A stretch of 64,000 nucleotides of DNA from Clostridiales bacterium (GTDB lineage: Bacteria > Bacillota > Clostridia > Lachnospirales > Cellulosilyticaceae). The stretch is from assembly GCA_019418225.1 (NCBI GenBank), contig DYCF01000007.1, positions 62,001 through 126,000 of the forward strand, in the 5' to 3' direction. Position 1 is the first letter of the stretch, and each line of letters starts with the position of its first letter. The position numbers and the translations under genes are program-made. Under the pieces are notes generated by a model. That model did no database searches, had not been told where the DNA came from, and saw nothing but the letters and a program-made list of their open reading frames with translations. Shown here piece after piece: positions 34,945 through 44,374 of the stretch.

Positions 34945-35949
34945 ATGAAGAAGAATGTGACTATGTCAGATATAGGTAAAGCATTAAATGTAAGTACTGT
35001 AACAGTATCTAAAGCCTTAAGTAACAAAGAAGGAGTTAGTCAGGCTGTAAGAGAGCAAATTATAGAAATGGCACAACAAATGGGTTATACCTATAATGGC
35101 GGTAATAAGAATGAAGGTAAGGATACATATTTTAATATTGGTATTTTAGTACATGAACATTTCATGAATGAAACAGGTAATTCATTTTATTGGAAAATAT
35201 ATCAAAATATCACGAGTAGTTTAAAGGATAATAATAGTTTTGGGATATTGGAGCTGTTGGATCGTCACTACAAAAATCATTTGCCTAAAATAATTAGTGA
35301 GAATAAGGTGGATGGTATTATTTTATTAGGCCAAATGGATGATGACTATGTTGAACGATTATATAATACGGGAATCCCTATATTATTGCTAGACTTCTAT
35401 AATCAGGATGCTAAGTATGATAGCATTATTAATGATAGTTTTTATAGTGCTTATATGCTAACAAATCACTTAATAAACCAGGGGCATACGAAGATTGGGT
35501 TTATAGGAGACATACATGCAACGAGTAGCATTTTAGACAGATATTTAGGGTATTGCAAATCGCTCATAGAACATCATATTCCATTAAATGAAGCATATGT
35601 TATTTGTGATCGTGATGCAGATGGCTTGTATATTGAGTTTGACTTGCCAGAGGACATGCCAACAGCTTTTGTATGTAACTGTGATGAGGTTGCCTATGTA
35701 TTTATTAATAAACTTAAAAGTATGGGACTTAATGTACCAGAGGATATTTCAGTAGTAGGCTTTGATAACTATATGTTTTCTACATTTATTAGCCCAGCGC
35801 TTACAACTGTTTCAATTAATGATGAGGAAATGGCAGAAGTAGCCGTAACAAGCATATTACGAAAAATTAAAGGTGAAAAGAAATCTTTAGGAAGACGTAT
35901 TATTACAAGTAATATTATTTATAGAGACTCTGTTAAAAAAATTAAGTAA
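34945..35949 (+). CDS. LacI-family regulator, probably of the mannan operon
   Basis: The 334-residue protein has the LacI headpiece (about 5-50: TMSDIGKALNVSTVTVSKAL, YTYNGG) and a periplasmic-binding-protein-like ligand domain (about 65-334, with GIILLGQMDDD, KIGFIGDI, VVGFDNYMFSTFISPALTTV). It lies directly upstream of the mannooligosaccharide importer operon in the same direction but has its own terminator, so it is a separate unit. A sugar from mannan breakdown as inducer is inference. Confidence 0.88.
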   Translation: MKKNVTMSDIGKALNVSTVTVSKALSNKEGVSQAVREQIIEMAQQMGYTYNGGNKNEGKDTYFNIGILVHEHFMNETGNSFYWKIYQNITSSLKDNNSFGILELLDRHYKNHLPKIISENKVDGIILLGQMDDDYVERLYNTGIPILLLDFYNQDAKYDSIINDSFYSAYMLTNHLINQGHTKIGFIGDIHATSSILDRYLGYCKSLIEHHIPLNEAYVICDRDADGLYIEFDLPEDMPTAFVCNCDEVAYVFINKLKSMGLNVPEDISVVGFDNYMFSTFISPALTTVSINDEEMAEVAVTSILRKIKGEKKSLGRRIITSNIIYRDSVKKIK

Positions 35950-35961
35950 AAAGTTATAAAG

Positions 35962-36010
35962 AAGCAGGTTGCTGTAACCTATGAATTAGGAGCAGTAACC
36001 TGCTTTTTTG
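35962..36010 (+). terminator. Terminator of the LacI-family gene
   Basis: AAGCAGGTT-gCTG ... CAG-t-AACCTGCTT followed by TTTTG. Confidence 0.88.
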
Positions 36011-36172
36011 TAGTATAGGAAAAAAGTATGTGACAGATTAAAGTTAAGTAAAAAAGAAATTAAATTCAAGTATAACTTAAGAGGAGAAATAAAAAGAATA
36101 GCTATTTTATAACAAAACAAAAACTAAAAAATCTAAAACTTATAATAAATTATATAATATAATAAATAATTG

Positions 36173-36201
36173 TTGATTTAATTTAGTTAATAATTTATAA
36201 T
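36173..36201 (+). promoter_or_regulatory. Promoter of the mannan importer operon
   Basis: TTGATT (36173-36178), 17-bp spacer, TATAAT (36196-36201), in the AT-rich 36011-36309 gap. Confidence 0.6.
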
Positions 36202-36218
36202 AAATTTAGGAAATAAAA

Positions 36219-36248
36219 GTTACTTAAAAATGAATTTGTTACTTAAAA
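36219..36248. promoter_or_regulatory. Two direct repeats at the operon start, possible operator
   Basis: GTTACTTAAAA occurs at 36219 and again at 36238, 19 bp apart (about two helical turns), just after the expected transcription start. That position suits a repressor, but LacI-type sites are usually palindromes, so the binder is uncertain. Confidence 0.4.
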
Positions 36249-36309
36249 TTAACTAGATGTATAAGCTACAGGGAATGACAGTATGAACATATTATTTGGA
36301 GGGATACAT

Positions 36310-37662
36310 ATGAAATTACAAAAGGTATTATCTTTAGCTTTAGGAGTAACAATGGCAGCAACAGCACTTGTAGGATGTGGCGGTGGAACGGCAAAAGAAA
36401 CAGCAGGAGAAACTACTGACAATACAGCCACTACGGAAGCGAGTGCAGAAACAGGCACAACAAATCCAGAAGATATTTCAGGAGAGATTACTTTTATTAC
36501 ACACAGAACGGACATTACAGATACATTACTTCAAGAATACATTGATGAGTTTAATAAGGAATATCCAAATGTAAAAGTAAATATAGAGGGGATTACAAAC
36601 TATCAAGATGATATTAAAGTGCGTATGAATACAGCAGAATATGGGGATGTTTTAATGATTCCTGATATTAATAAAAATGAGTATTCTAATTTCTTCATAC
36701 CTTTAGGAAGTGTTGATGAGTTAAGTACAAAATATAGAAATATGAATGATAGGGCCTTTGATGGACAGGTTTATGGTATTGCTTCAATGCTTACAGCACC
36801 AGGCGTACTTTATAACAAAAAGGTATTTGAATCAGCAGGAATTACAGATATCCCTAAAACACCAGATGAATTCTTAGCTGCAATGCAAAAAATCAAAGAC
36901 AATACAGAGGCTATTCCTTACTATACGAACTATGTAGCACAATGGACACTCACACAATGGGAAGCTAATAGATGTGCATATGGTGACCCAGAGATACTTA
37001 TTAAAATGTCACATGACGATGCACCTTTTGGACAAGGGACAGTACATTATGAAATCTATAAATTAATGTATGACTTAGTTAAACAAGGTTTAGTAGAAGA
37101 TGACCCTATGTCAACTGATTGGGAATCATCTAAACAAATGCTTGCAGATGGTGAAATTGGAACTATGGTGCTTGGTGAATGGGCAGTTTCACAAGTAAAA
37201 GCATTAGCAGAAAATCCAGAAGATATTGGCTATATGCCATTCCCTATTACGGCAGAAGATGGTAAACAATATGCAGAAATTGCATCAGACTTTGCATATG
37301 GTGTTAACAAAAATACAAAATATCCAGAAGCTGCACTTGCATTCTTATGGTGGATGGTAGATAAATCAGGTTATGCACAACATGAAGATGGTATTCCAGC
37401 GCAATTAGATGCAGATTTCCCAGAAGCTTTATCAGCTTTTGAAGATGCAGGCGTAGAGTTTGTGACACTTACACCAGCACCAGCAGGTGAAGAAGACTTA
37501 TTTGACAGCATTGACAATGGCTCAGAAGTTGGTACATGGCAGCCAAAATGGAAGCTTATTATGATTGAATCAGCAATTGGCAACAGAAGTGAAACTTATG
37601 ATGAAATCTGTGATCAGATGAATAAAGATTGGGCTGCTAGCAGAGCAGAATTTGATAAATAA
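36310..37662 (+). CDS. Sugar ABC transporter substrate-binding lipoprotein
   Basis: Captures the sugar outside the membrane for the two permeases downstream. The 450-residue product has a lipoprotein signal peptide with lipobox LVGC (Cys about 22), a Thr/Glu-rich tether (about 25-55) and a family 1-type extracellular solute-binding domain (MIPDINKNEYSNFF, VLYNKKVFESAGI, GEIGTMVLGEWAVSQVK, WWMVDKSG). ATG 36310 with GGAGGG 7 nt upstream is the start; an earlier in-frame ATG lacks a site. Substrate inferred from downstream enzymes as beta-1,4-mannooligosaccharides. Confidence 0.92.
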   Translation: MKLQKVLSLALGVTMAATALVGCGGGTAKETAGETTDNTATTEASAETGTTNPEDISGEITFITHRTDITDTLLQEYIDEFNKEYPNVKVNIEGITNYQDDIKVRMNTAEYGDVLMIPDINKNEYSNFFIPLGSVDELSTKYRNMNDRAFDGQVYGIASMLTAPGVLYNKKVFESAGITDIPKTPDEFLAAMQKIKDNTEAIPYYTNYVAQWTLTQWEANRCAYGDPEILIKMSHDDAPFGQGTVHYEIYKLMYDLVKQGLVEDDPMSTDWESSKQMLADGEIGTMVLGEWAVSQVKALAENPEDIGYMPFPITAEDGKQYAEIASDFAYGVNKNTKYPEAALAFLWWMVDKSGYAQHEDGIPAQLDADFPEALSAFEDAGVEFVTLTPAPAGEEDLFDSIDNGSEVGTWQPKWKLIMIESAIGNRSETYDEICDQMNKDWAASRAEFDK

Positions 37663-37694
37663 TATCAGATAGTTAATCATTTTAAAATTTCCTT

Positions 37695-37720
37695 ATAAGG
37701 AGGGGGAAACCCTTCCTTAT
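37695..37720 (+). other. Hairpin between binding protein and permease genes
   Basis: ATAAGGAGGG-GGAA-ACCCTTCCTTAT with one bulge. No T-run follows. Such intercistronic hairpins commonly protect the binding-protein message so that it exceeds the permease level; the role here is inferred. Confidence 0.55.
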
Positions 37721-37869
37721 ATCAACTCATTAAAAGCAGTTTTTAGAAGTTACTACAATTAATAGGATTAGAAGTTTAAATATAAATTCTTTGACAAATA
37801 TAAATTGAAAATAGGCTTCTAAGTAAAAATGAGATGTGATTTAGATTTAAACCAATAGGAGGAAAGAGA

Positions 37870-38796
37870 ATGAGTACAGCTACTGCAGCTTATGGTGAGA
37901 AAGTTATTGATTATAAGAAGAAGAGAAAAAGAGAAAAGAATTTAGTGATTTTTACCTTTACTTTTATTCCATTAGTTCTTTTGATTTTATTTTCTTTTAT
38001 TCCACTCGGAAGTATGTTTTATTATAGTTTAACAAGTTGGAATGGAACAGCACCACAAAAAAACTTTGTGGGACTTCAAAATTATGTGACAATCTTTACG
38101 AAGCCAGAGTATTTTCAGGTGTTTAAAGTATCTATTTATTACTTTGTAGGTTCATTTATTCAATTGGGACTTGCTTTATATTTCGCAACTATATTAACTT
38201 CTGGTATTCGCTGTCAAAATTTATTCAAAGGCTTTTTATTCTTCCCATATTTAATTAATGGGGTTGCTATCGGATTTATTTTCTTATACTGCTTAAAACA
38301 AGGTGGTACATTAGATGTGGTTTTAAGTGCACTAGGACTTGAAGGATGCATTCAAAAGTGGTTAGGAAATGCTAAGATTATTAACTATTCATTAGCAAGT
38401 GTATCAATATGGCGTTATATGGGAAACAACCTCATTATGTTCATTGGGGCAATCCAGTCCATTTCTGACGAGATTTATGAAGCAGCAGAATTAGATGGTG
38501 CCAATAGATGGCAACAATTTAAATATATTATTATGCCAAGCATTAAACGTATTGTACAACTCAACTTATTACTTGCAATTAATGGCGCACTTGCTGTATT
38601 TGAAATTCCATACGTTATGCTTCAAGGGGCTAATGGTTCTAAGACATTCGTTATTCAAACTATTGAAACAGCTTTCCAATTTAAGAAAGTGGGACTTGCT
38701 TCTGCTATGGGTATTATTTTATTAATGATCGTTATTGTTATTGCGATTATACAAAAGATATTCTTTAAAGAAGAGGAGGCAGAAATGTATGATTAA
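37870..38796 (+). CDS. Sugar ABC transporter permease (MalF/UgpA type)
   Basis: Inner-membrane channel subunit. The 308 residues have six membrane helices and the permease EAA loop EAAELDGANRWQQFKYIIMP (about 204-223), which docks on the ATPase. No ATPase gene lies in the cluster; a shared MsmX/MalK-type ATPase encoded elsewhere is likely, as is usual for this family. RBS AGGAGG before ATG. Overlaps the second permease gene by 8 bp. Confidence 0.93.
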   Translation: MSTATAAYGEKVIDYKKKRKREKNLVIFTFTFIPLVLLILFSFIPLGSMFYYSLTSWNGTAPQKNFVGLQNYVTIFTKPEYFQVFKVSIYYFVGSFIQLGLALYFATILTSGIRCQNLFKGFLFFPYLINGVAIGFIFLYCLKQGGTLDVVLSALGLEGCIQKWLGNAKIINYSLASVSIWRYMGNNLIMFIGAIQSISDEIYEAAELDGANRWQQFKYIIMPSIKRIVQLNLLLAINGALAVFEIPYVMLQGANGSKTFVIQTIETAFQFKKVGLASAMGIILLMIVIVIAIIQKIFFKEEEAEMYD

Positions 38797-39637
38797 AAGA
38801 AGACATCTAGGCGCGAAGGATATATTTTTTAGCATTTTAAAATATGCATCACTTATTTTAGCAAGTTTAATTGCACTTGTACCTATTTTAGTTGTATTTT
38901 TTGCATCTTTTAAGGATTCTAAGGAGTTTAAATCAACAAGTGCATTGGCACTTCCTAAGAATTTCTTTAACCTTGAAAACTATGTAACAGCTTTTGTAAA
39001 AGGTAAGATGTTAACTGGTTTCCTGAATACACTTATTATCATGGGAATTTCTTTAATAGGTGTTATTTTAATAGGAACAATGCTTGCTTATGTACTGCAT
39101 CGTTTTAACTTTAAGTTTAAAAAAGTTATTTTAGGTGCATTCTTGCTGGCTACATTAATTCCTGGGGTAACGACACAAGTAGCAACCTTCCAGGTGATTA
39201 GTGCACTTGGCATCTATAACACAAGACTTGCGCCAATCTTTCTTTATATGGGGACGGATATTATTTCGATTTATATCTTCTTGCAGTTTATGGATAATAT
39301 TTCGATTTCCATGGATGAAGCAGCTATGATTGAAGGGGCATCATACTTTACAATTTACCGCAAAGTCATATTACCACTTTTAAAACCAGCGATTGCAACA
39401 GTTGTGATTATTAAGGGCGTTGGAATTTATAATGACTTTTATACACCATTCTTATATATGCCTAATACGAAGCTCAATGTACTTTCAACAGCACTCTTTA
39501 AGTTTAAAGGCCCATATTCAGCACAGTGGGAAGTTATTTGTGCATGTATCATGATTGTTGTCATACCTACATTTATTGCATTTTTACTCTTACAAAAATA
39601 CATATATAATGGTTTCACTTCTGGTTCTGTGAAGTAA
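38789..39637 (+). CDS. Sugar ABC transporter permease (MalG/UgpE type)
   Basis: Second channel subunit; 282 residues, six membrane helices, EAA loop DEAAMIEGASYFTIYRKVILP (about 176-196). ATG 38789 follows GAGGAGG and overlaps the stop of the first permease, so the two are translationally coupled; an upstream in-frame ATG is inside the first permease and has no site. Forms the importer with the lipoprotein at 36310 and a remote ATPase. Confidence 0.93.
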   Translation: MIKRRHLGAKDIFFSILKYASLILASLIALVPILVVFFASFKDSKEFKSTSALALPKNFFNLENYVTAFVKGKMLTGFLNTLIIMGISLIGVILIGTMLAYVLHRFNFKFKKVILGAFLLATLIPGVTTQVATFQVISALGIYNTRLAPIFLYMGTDIISIYIFLQFMDNISISMDEAAMIEGASYFTIYRKVILPLLKPAIATVVIIKGVGIYNDFYTPFLYMPNTKLNVLSTALFKFKGPYSAQWEVICACIMIVVIPTFIAFLLLQKYIYNGFTSGSVK

Positions 39638-39659
39638 AACTTAAATGGGGGAGATATAA

Positions 39660-40739
39660 ATGAAGTATCATTATTATGATTACACTGAGAAACTGAGTTT
39701 AGTTTTACAAAGAGCGCATCAAGGCCAACCCATTACAATAGGTTTTTTAGGGGGATCAATTACGCAGGGATGCAATCCATCTGTACCAGAAAATGCTTAT
39801 GCCGTAAGAACCTATAACTGGCTGAAAGAATTTTTAGCACCTACCCAAGTTAGGTATATTAATGCAGGAATAGGGGCTACAGGTTCTTTGATTGGAGCAC
39901 ACCGCATGGTGGAAGATTTAGTGCAATATAAGCCTGATATTGTCATCGTAGAATTTGCAGCCAATGATGTACCACCTACAGATGGCAGTAAGAAATCTTA
40001 TGAAAGTGTGATAAGAGGAATTATCAAGCATCTACCAGAAGCAGCTATTATTGAACTCATGATGACACTTGAAGATGGTACAAGTGCAGAAGCGCAACAA
40101 GTTCAAATTGGTCACCATTACAAAGTACCTATGGTGAGCTATCGTCAAGAAATCTTTAATGGTATAGCAGCGGGAGAATATACATGGCAAGATATTGAGA
40201 CAGATAATGTGCACCCTAATGATAGAGGTCATGAAATAGTGGCTGGATTACTAAGCAATTTATTTGAAGTGGCGGATAAGCAGAAGGTACCAACTACATA
40301 TAAATATGACTTACCTAGGGAAGTTTTATTTAGTAAGAAGTATAGTGACGGCGTGATTTTAAATCGAAATAACTTCAGACCACTTTATACAGGAAGCTTT
40401 CTTCCTTGTAATGAGGGCTTTAAGACACTTAACGCAGGATGGAAGGTAGAGCAGCAGGCACATAATGAAGCACTGGTTTGTAAGGTAGAAGCAAAAAATA
40501 TTCATTTACTTTATAGAAAAAATGTAGGTGAACAAATGGGAGTTGCTGAAATAACACTAGATTATGAGAAGAAAATAGAGGTAGATAGTTCATTCCCAGA
40601 TGGCTGGGGAGATTATGCTGAAACTGCAATGCTTATAGAAGAGGAAGAATGTAAGGAACATGTGATTGAAATTAAGCTAAAAGAAGGCAAGGCTTCAGAT
40701 ACCTTTACGGTATTAGGCTTACTTGTTTCTAAAGCTTAA
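39660..40739 (+). CDS. Intracellular SGNH-hydrolase, candidate mannooligosaccharide acetylesterase (CE17-like)
   Basis: The 359-residue product lacks a signal peptide. SGNH blocks: GFLGGSITQG (nucleophile Ser about 34), the Gly block NAGIGATGS, the Asn block FAANDV and the Asp/His pair DNVHPNDRGH (about 180-189). A beta-sandwich C-terminal domain (about 220-359) follows, resembling a carbohydrate-binding module. This two-domain layout and the position in a mannan locus recall the CE17 acetylesterase of Roseburia, which deacetylates imported mannooligosaccharides. Substrate is inferred; CE2-like or other ester substrates are possible. Confidence 0.75.
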   Translation: MKYHYYDYTEKLSLVLQRAHQGQPITIGFLGGSITQGCNPSVPENAYAVRTYNWLKEFLAPTQVRYINAGIGATGSLIGAHRMVEDLVQYKPDIVIVEFAANDVPPTDGSKKSYESVIRGIIKHLPEAAIIELMMTLEDGTSAEAQQVQIGHHYKVPMVSYRQEIFNGIAAGEYTWQDIETDNVHPNDRGHEIVAGLLSNLFEVADKQKVPTTYKYDLPREVLFSKKYSDGVILNRNNFRPLYTGSFLPCNEGFKTLNAGWKVEQQAHNEALVCKVEAKNIHLLYRKNVGEQMGVAEITLDYEKKIEVDSSFPDGWGDYAETAMLIEEEECKEHVIEIKLKEGKASDTFTVLGLLVSKA

Positions 40740-40834
40740 GGCAAATTTTATACAGGATTATATTGATACAAGATTATAATGGTAACAAAGCGCCAATTAT
40801 AAATAAAAATATATATTATAAAGGAGAGTTACAT

Positions 40835-41857
40835 ATGTCAAAAGTTAAAATGTTCGTAGATTCATTACCAAATATTCCATGGCAAGAGAAACCAGAGGGG
40901 TGCAGTACACCAGTATGGCGTTATAGTGAAAATCCTATTATACCTAGAAATCCACTTAAAGGTGTGGCACGTATCTTCAATAGTGCGGTAGTACCTTATG
41001 AAGGCAAATTCATTGGTGTATTTAGAGGAGAAACTTTATCAGGTGTATCTTATTTATACTTAGGTTACAGTGAAGATGCCATTCATTGGACATATGAAGA
41101 AGAAAAAATTCACTTTGTTAATCAAAAAGGCGAGCCTTTTGATCCAGGTTATGCCTATGACCCAAGACTTGTAAAAGTTGAGGATACATATTATATCATT
41201 TGGTGTACAGATTTCTATGGTGCAGCACTTGGTATGGCTAAAACAACAGACTTTAAAACATTTGTAAGACTTGAAAACCCATTCCCTCCATTTAATAGAA
41301 ATGGTGTACTTTTCCCAAGAAAGATTAATGGTAACTTTATGCTCCTTTCAAGACCAAGTGATAGTGGTCATACACCATTTGGAGACATCTTCTTAAGTGA
41401 AAGTCCAGATATGGAATTCTGGGGCAGACATAGACACGTGATGACAAGAGGTTATAGCAACTGGTGGGAATCTCTTAAAATCGGTGGCGGTGCAGCACCT
41501 ATTGAAACGAGTGAAGGGTGGTTATTATTCTATCATGGAGTAGCTGGTACTTGCCAAGGATATGTTTATAGCATGAGTGCAGCAATCTTAGATATTGATG
41601 AACCATCTAAAGTGAAATATCGTTGTCAACACTTCCTTTTAACACCAGAAGAATGGTATGAAGAAAGAGGTTTCGTAAATAATGTAGTATTCCCATGTGC
41701 GACACTTCAAGATGCAGATACAGGTAGAATAGCTATTTACTATGGTGCAGCAGACAGCTATGTAGGACTTGCATTTACAACAATTGATGAGGTTGTAAGC
41801 TATGTAAAAGAACATAGCAATATGATGGGTGATGACGATCAAATAGGTATTAAATAG
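40835..41857 (+). CDS. GH130 beta-1,4-mannooligosaccharide phosphorylase (subfamily 2-like)
   Basis: Phosphorolytically removes mannosyl units as mannose 1-phosphate. The 340-residue product is a five-bladed propeller of the GH130 family: NPIIPRN, GVARIFNSAVVPYEGKFIGV, YAYDPRLVKVEDTYYI, NGVLFPRKINGNF, GGGAAPIETSEGWLLFYHGV. Its length fits the mannooligosaccharide phosphorylase subgroup (about 330 residues) better than the mannosylglucose subgroup. ATG 40835 with AAAGGAG is preferred to an ATG at 40763 that lacks a site. Specificity is inferred from size and neighbours. Confidence 0.9.
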   Translation: MSKVKMFVDSLPNIPWQEKPEGCSTPVWRYSENPIIPRNPLKGVARIFNSAVVPYEGKFIGVFRGETLSGVSYLYLGYSEDAIHWTYEEEKIHFVNQKGEPFDPGYAYDPRLVKVEDTYYIIWCTDFYGAALGMAKTTDFKTFVRLENPFPPFNRNGVLFPRKINGNFMLLSRPSDSGHTPFGDIFLSESPDMEFWGRHRHVMTRGYSNWWESLKIGGGAAPIETSEGWLLFYHGVAGTCQGYVYSMSAAILDIDEPSKVKYRCQHFLLTPEEWYEERGFVNNVVFPCATLQDADTGRIAIYYGAADSYVGLAFTTIDEVVSYVKEHSNMMGDDDQIGIK

Positions 41858-41956
41858 TTTAGGCGATAGGTACTTCTGGCAATAGATAGATTAGAGATTA
41901 GATGTGTAATGGTTTGAAATTAGAAAGTGATAGAATTAAGCGGGAGGCGTTAAAAG

Positions 41957-43159
41957 ATGATAAATAGTCCACAAATGGTACAGGAAATCAAAGGACATTT
42001 ACTTTATAAAATCAATCCTTTTTGGAAGAATCTCAAAGACCCAGAATATGGCGGATTCTATGGGTATATGAATGAAGAATTAGTTTTAAATAAAGAGGCA
42101 GTTAAAGGGGTTATTTTAAATTCGCGTATTATGTGGTATTTCGCTAATTTATACTTAACGATGAAAAATACTGAGGATTTAGAGTATGGGAAATGGGCCT
42201 ATGAATTCTTTAAAAACCACTGTTTGGATAAAGAATATGGTGGTGTGTACTGGATGCTAGATTACAAAGGCAATGTGGTCGAGGATATGAAACATACCTA
42301 TAATCAAGCCTTTGCAATCTATGCTTTATCAACTTACTATGATGCAAGCAAAGACAAGGAAGCATTAGATTTTGCCATGTCTATCTTTGAAAAGATAGAA
42401 ACTGTAGCAAGAGATGAATATGGTTACCTTGAAGCTTTTAATAGAGATTGGTCACCCATAGAGGAAAATAAACTTTCTGATAACAAACATTTATGTGCTA
42501 AAGGAATTTATGCAGAAAAGACAATGAATGCCCTACTACATATTTTAGAGGCTTACACGGAACTTTACCGTGTAAGCCGCAATGAAGAGGTGGGTAATAA
42601 ATTACGAGACCTACTTATAGTCTTTGATAAACAAGTTTACAATCGAGAAAAACGTTTACTAGAAGTATTCTTTGACAAAGAAATGCATACGATTTGTGAT
42701 ATGCATTCTTATGGTCATGATATTGAAGCCGCTTGGCTTTTAGATCGGGCAGCTGAAGTGTTAGGGGATGAAGAAATCATTAAAGCAACTAAGGCTTATA
42801 CCGTAGATATTGACTATAAGATTAAGGAAGAAGCCTTCGTAGATGGCGCACTTAATAATGAACGTTTTGAAGACTTTATAGATACAACTAGAATTTGGTG
42901 GGTACAAGCTGAGACCGTTGTGGGATTTACCAATGCCTATGAAAAAACAGGAGATAAATCATTTCTAGCTTTAGCGGAGGAAGAGTGGGAATTTATCAAG
43001 AAATATATGATTGATAAAAGAGATGATTCAGAGTGGTGTTGGCAGGTGGATAAAGAAGGAAATCCAGTGCTCCCAGGTCCAATTGTAGAGCCTTGGAAAT
43101 GTCCATATCACAATGGACGTATGTGTATGGAGATTATAAGGAGGAATAAAAATGTTTAA
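41957..43159 (+). CDS. Cellobiose 2-epimerase (AGE family)
   Basis: Epimerises the reducing-end sugar of beta-1,4-disaccharides, here most likely mannobiose to mannosyl-glucose. The 400 residues form an (alpha/alpha)6 barrel with family segments NSRIMWYFANLYL (Arg about 56), HTYNQAFAIYALS (His about 114), YGHDIEAAWLL (His about 253), WWVQAETVVGF and WKCPYHNGRMCMEII (C-terminal catalytic His). GGGAGG before ATG. Overlaps the following GH130 gene by 8 bp, matching the known epimerase/phosphorylase partnership. Confidence 0.92.
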   Translation: MINSPQMVQEIKGHLLYKINPFWKNLKDPEYGGFYGYMNEELVLNKEAVKGVILNSRIMWYFANLYLTMKNTEDLEYGKWAYEFFKNHCLDKEYGGVYWMLDYKGNVVEDMKHTYNQAFAIYALSTYYDASKDKEALDFAMSIFEKIETVARDEYGYLEAFNRDWSPIEENKLSDNKHLCAKGIYAEKTMNALLHILEAYTELYRVSRNEEVGNKLRDLLIVFDKQVYNREKRLLEVFFDKEMHTICDMHSYGHDIEAAWLLDRAAEVLGDEEIIKATKAYTVDIDYKIKEEAFVDGALNNERFEDFIDTTRIWWVQAETVVGFTNAYEKTGDKSFLALAEEEWEFIKKYMIDKRDDSEWCWQVDKEGNPVLPGPIVEPWKCPYHNGRMCMEIIRRNKNV

Positions 43160-44318
43160 GGAAAACTACGAGAGGGAACTTGCAAAATATGAAGAACTTA
43201 TTACACGCAGAAATGTAGTTTCAGATGAATATAATGGAATTTATGACCGCTATACATATCCTGTTCTTACGAGAGAGCATGCACCATTATTCTGGCGATA
43301 TGATTTAAATCCAGAAACTAATCCATACTTCATGGAGAGATTAGGCATCAATGCAGTTTTTAATGCAGGAGCTATAGAACTTAATGGGAAGTTTTATGTG
43401 GTAGCCAGGGTGGAAGGCTATGATAGAAAGTCATTTTTTGCTGTAGCAGAAAGCCCTAATGGCGTGGATAACTTTAGATTTTGGGATTACCCAATCTTAC
43501 TAGAGGATACTTGCAAGGAAGAAACAAATGTCTATGATATGCGTCTTACAAAACATGAAGATGGTTATATTTATGGGGTGTTTTGTTCAGAGAGCAAAGA
43601 CCCAAGTAATGCAGACCTTTCTGCAGCAGTAGCACAAGCTGGTATTGTTCGTACCAAGGATCTTAAAACATGGGAAAGGCTTCCTAACCTTAGAACGCAA
43701 GCAGAGCAGCAAAGAAATGTAGTCCTTCATCCTGAGTTTGTAAATGGCAAATATGCCTTTTATACAAGACCACAAGATGGATTCATTGATGCTGGGAGTG
43801 GTGGAGGTATTGGTTTTGGTCTTTGTGACGATATTACCAATGCTTATATTAAAGAAAAGGAAGTTATCATTAATACAAGAAAGTATCATACGATTACCGA
43901 AGTTAAAAATGGGGCAGGGGCGGTACCTATTAAAACAAATAAAGGCTGGTTACATATTGCCCATGGCGTAAGAAATACAGCAGCAGGTTTAAGATATGTA
44001 ACTTATGTATTTGTGACAGATTTAAATGATCCAACTAAATGCATTGCAGAGCCATCTGGTTATTTCATTGCACCTTATGGCGAAGAACGTATAGGGGACG
44101 TAAGCAATGTAGCCTTTACAAATGGAGCAATTGCAAGAGAAAATGGAGATGTGTATATTTATTATGCTTCTTCAGATACAAGATTACATGTAGCTACGAC
44201 AACTGTAGATAAGTTATTAGATTATGCATTTAATACGCCACAAGATCCACTGAGAAGTGTGGAATGTGTGGCACAAAGGTGTGAGCTTATAAAAAGAAAC
44301 TTGGGGTTTATGAAGTAA
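43152..44318 (+). CDS. GH130 4-O-beta-mannosyl-glucose phosphorylase (subfamily 1-like)
   Basis: Splits mannosyl-beta-1,4-glucose with phosphate to mannose 1-phosphate and glucose. The 388 residues include NAVFNAGAIELNGKFYVVARVEG, NVYDMRLTKHEDGYIYG, NGAGAVPIKTNKGWLHIAHGV and the YIYYASSDTRLHVA blade, typical of the longer GH130_1 enzymes (about 390 residues). Translationally coupled to the epimerase that makes its substrate. Last gene of the operon, closed by a clear terminator. No mannanase, mannose-6-phosphate isomerase or dedicated phosphomannomutase is in the cluster. Confidence 0.92.
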   Translation: MFKENYERELAKYEELITRRNVVSDEYNGIYDRYTYPVLTREHAPLFWRYDLNPETNPYFMERLGINAVFNAGAIELNGKFYVVARVEGYDRKSFFAVAESPNGVDNFRFWDYPILLEDTCKEETNVYDMRLTKHEDGYIYGVFCSESKDPSNADLSAAVAQAGIVRTKDLKTWERLPNLRTQAEQQRNVVLHPEFVNGKYAFYTRPQDGFIDAGSGGGIGFGLCDDITNAYIKEKEVIINTRKYHTITEVKNGAGAVPIKTNKGWLHIAHGVRNTAAGLRYVTYVFVTDLNDPTKCIAEPSGYFIAPYGEERIGDVSNVAFTNGAIARENGDVYIYYASSDTRLHVATTTVDKLLDYAFNTPQDPLRSVECVAQRCELIKRNLGFMK

Positions 44319-44374
44319 TAAGGTGTGAAAAATTAAGACTGTAGGGTTGGCAAAATAAATAGTTAATAGAGAAG

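Noticed and set aside
37791..37819. Internal promoter before the first permease gene
   Set aside because: TTGACA is present at 37791 but no -10 hexamer at a workable distance.
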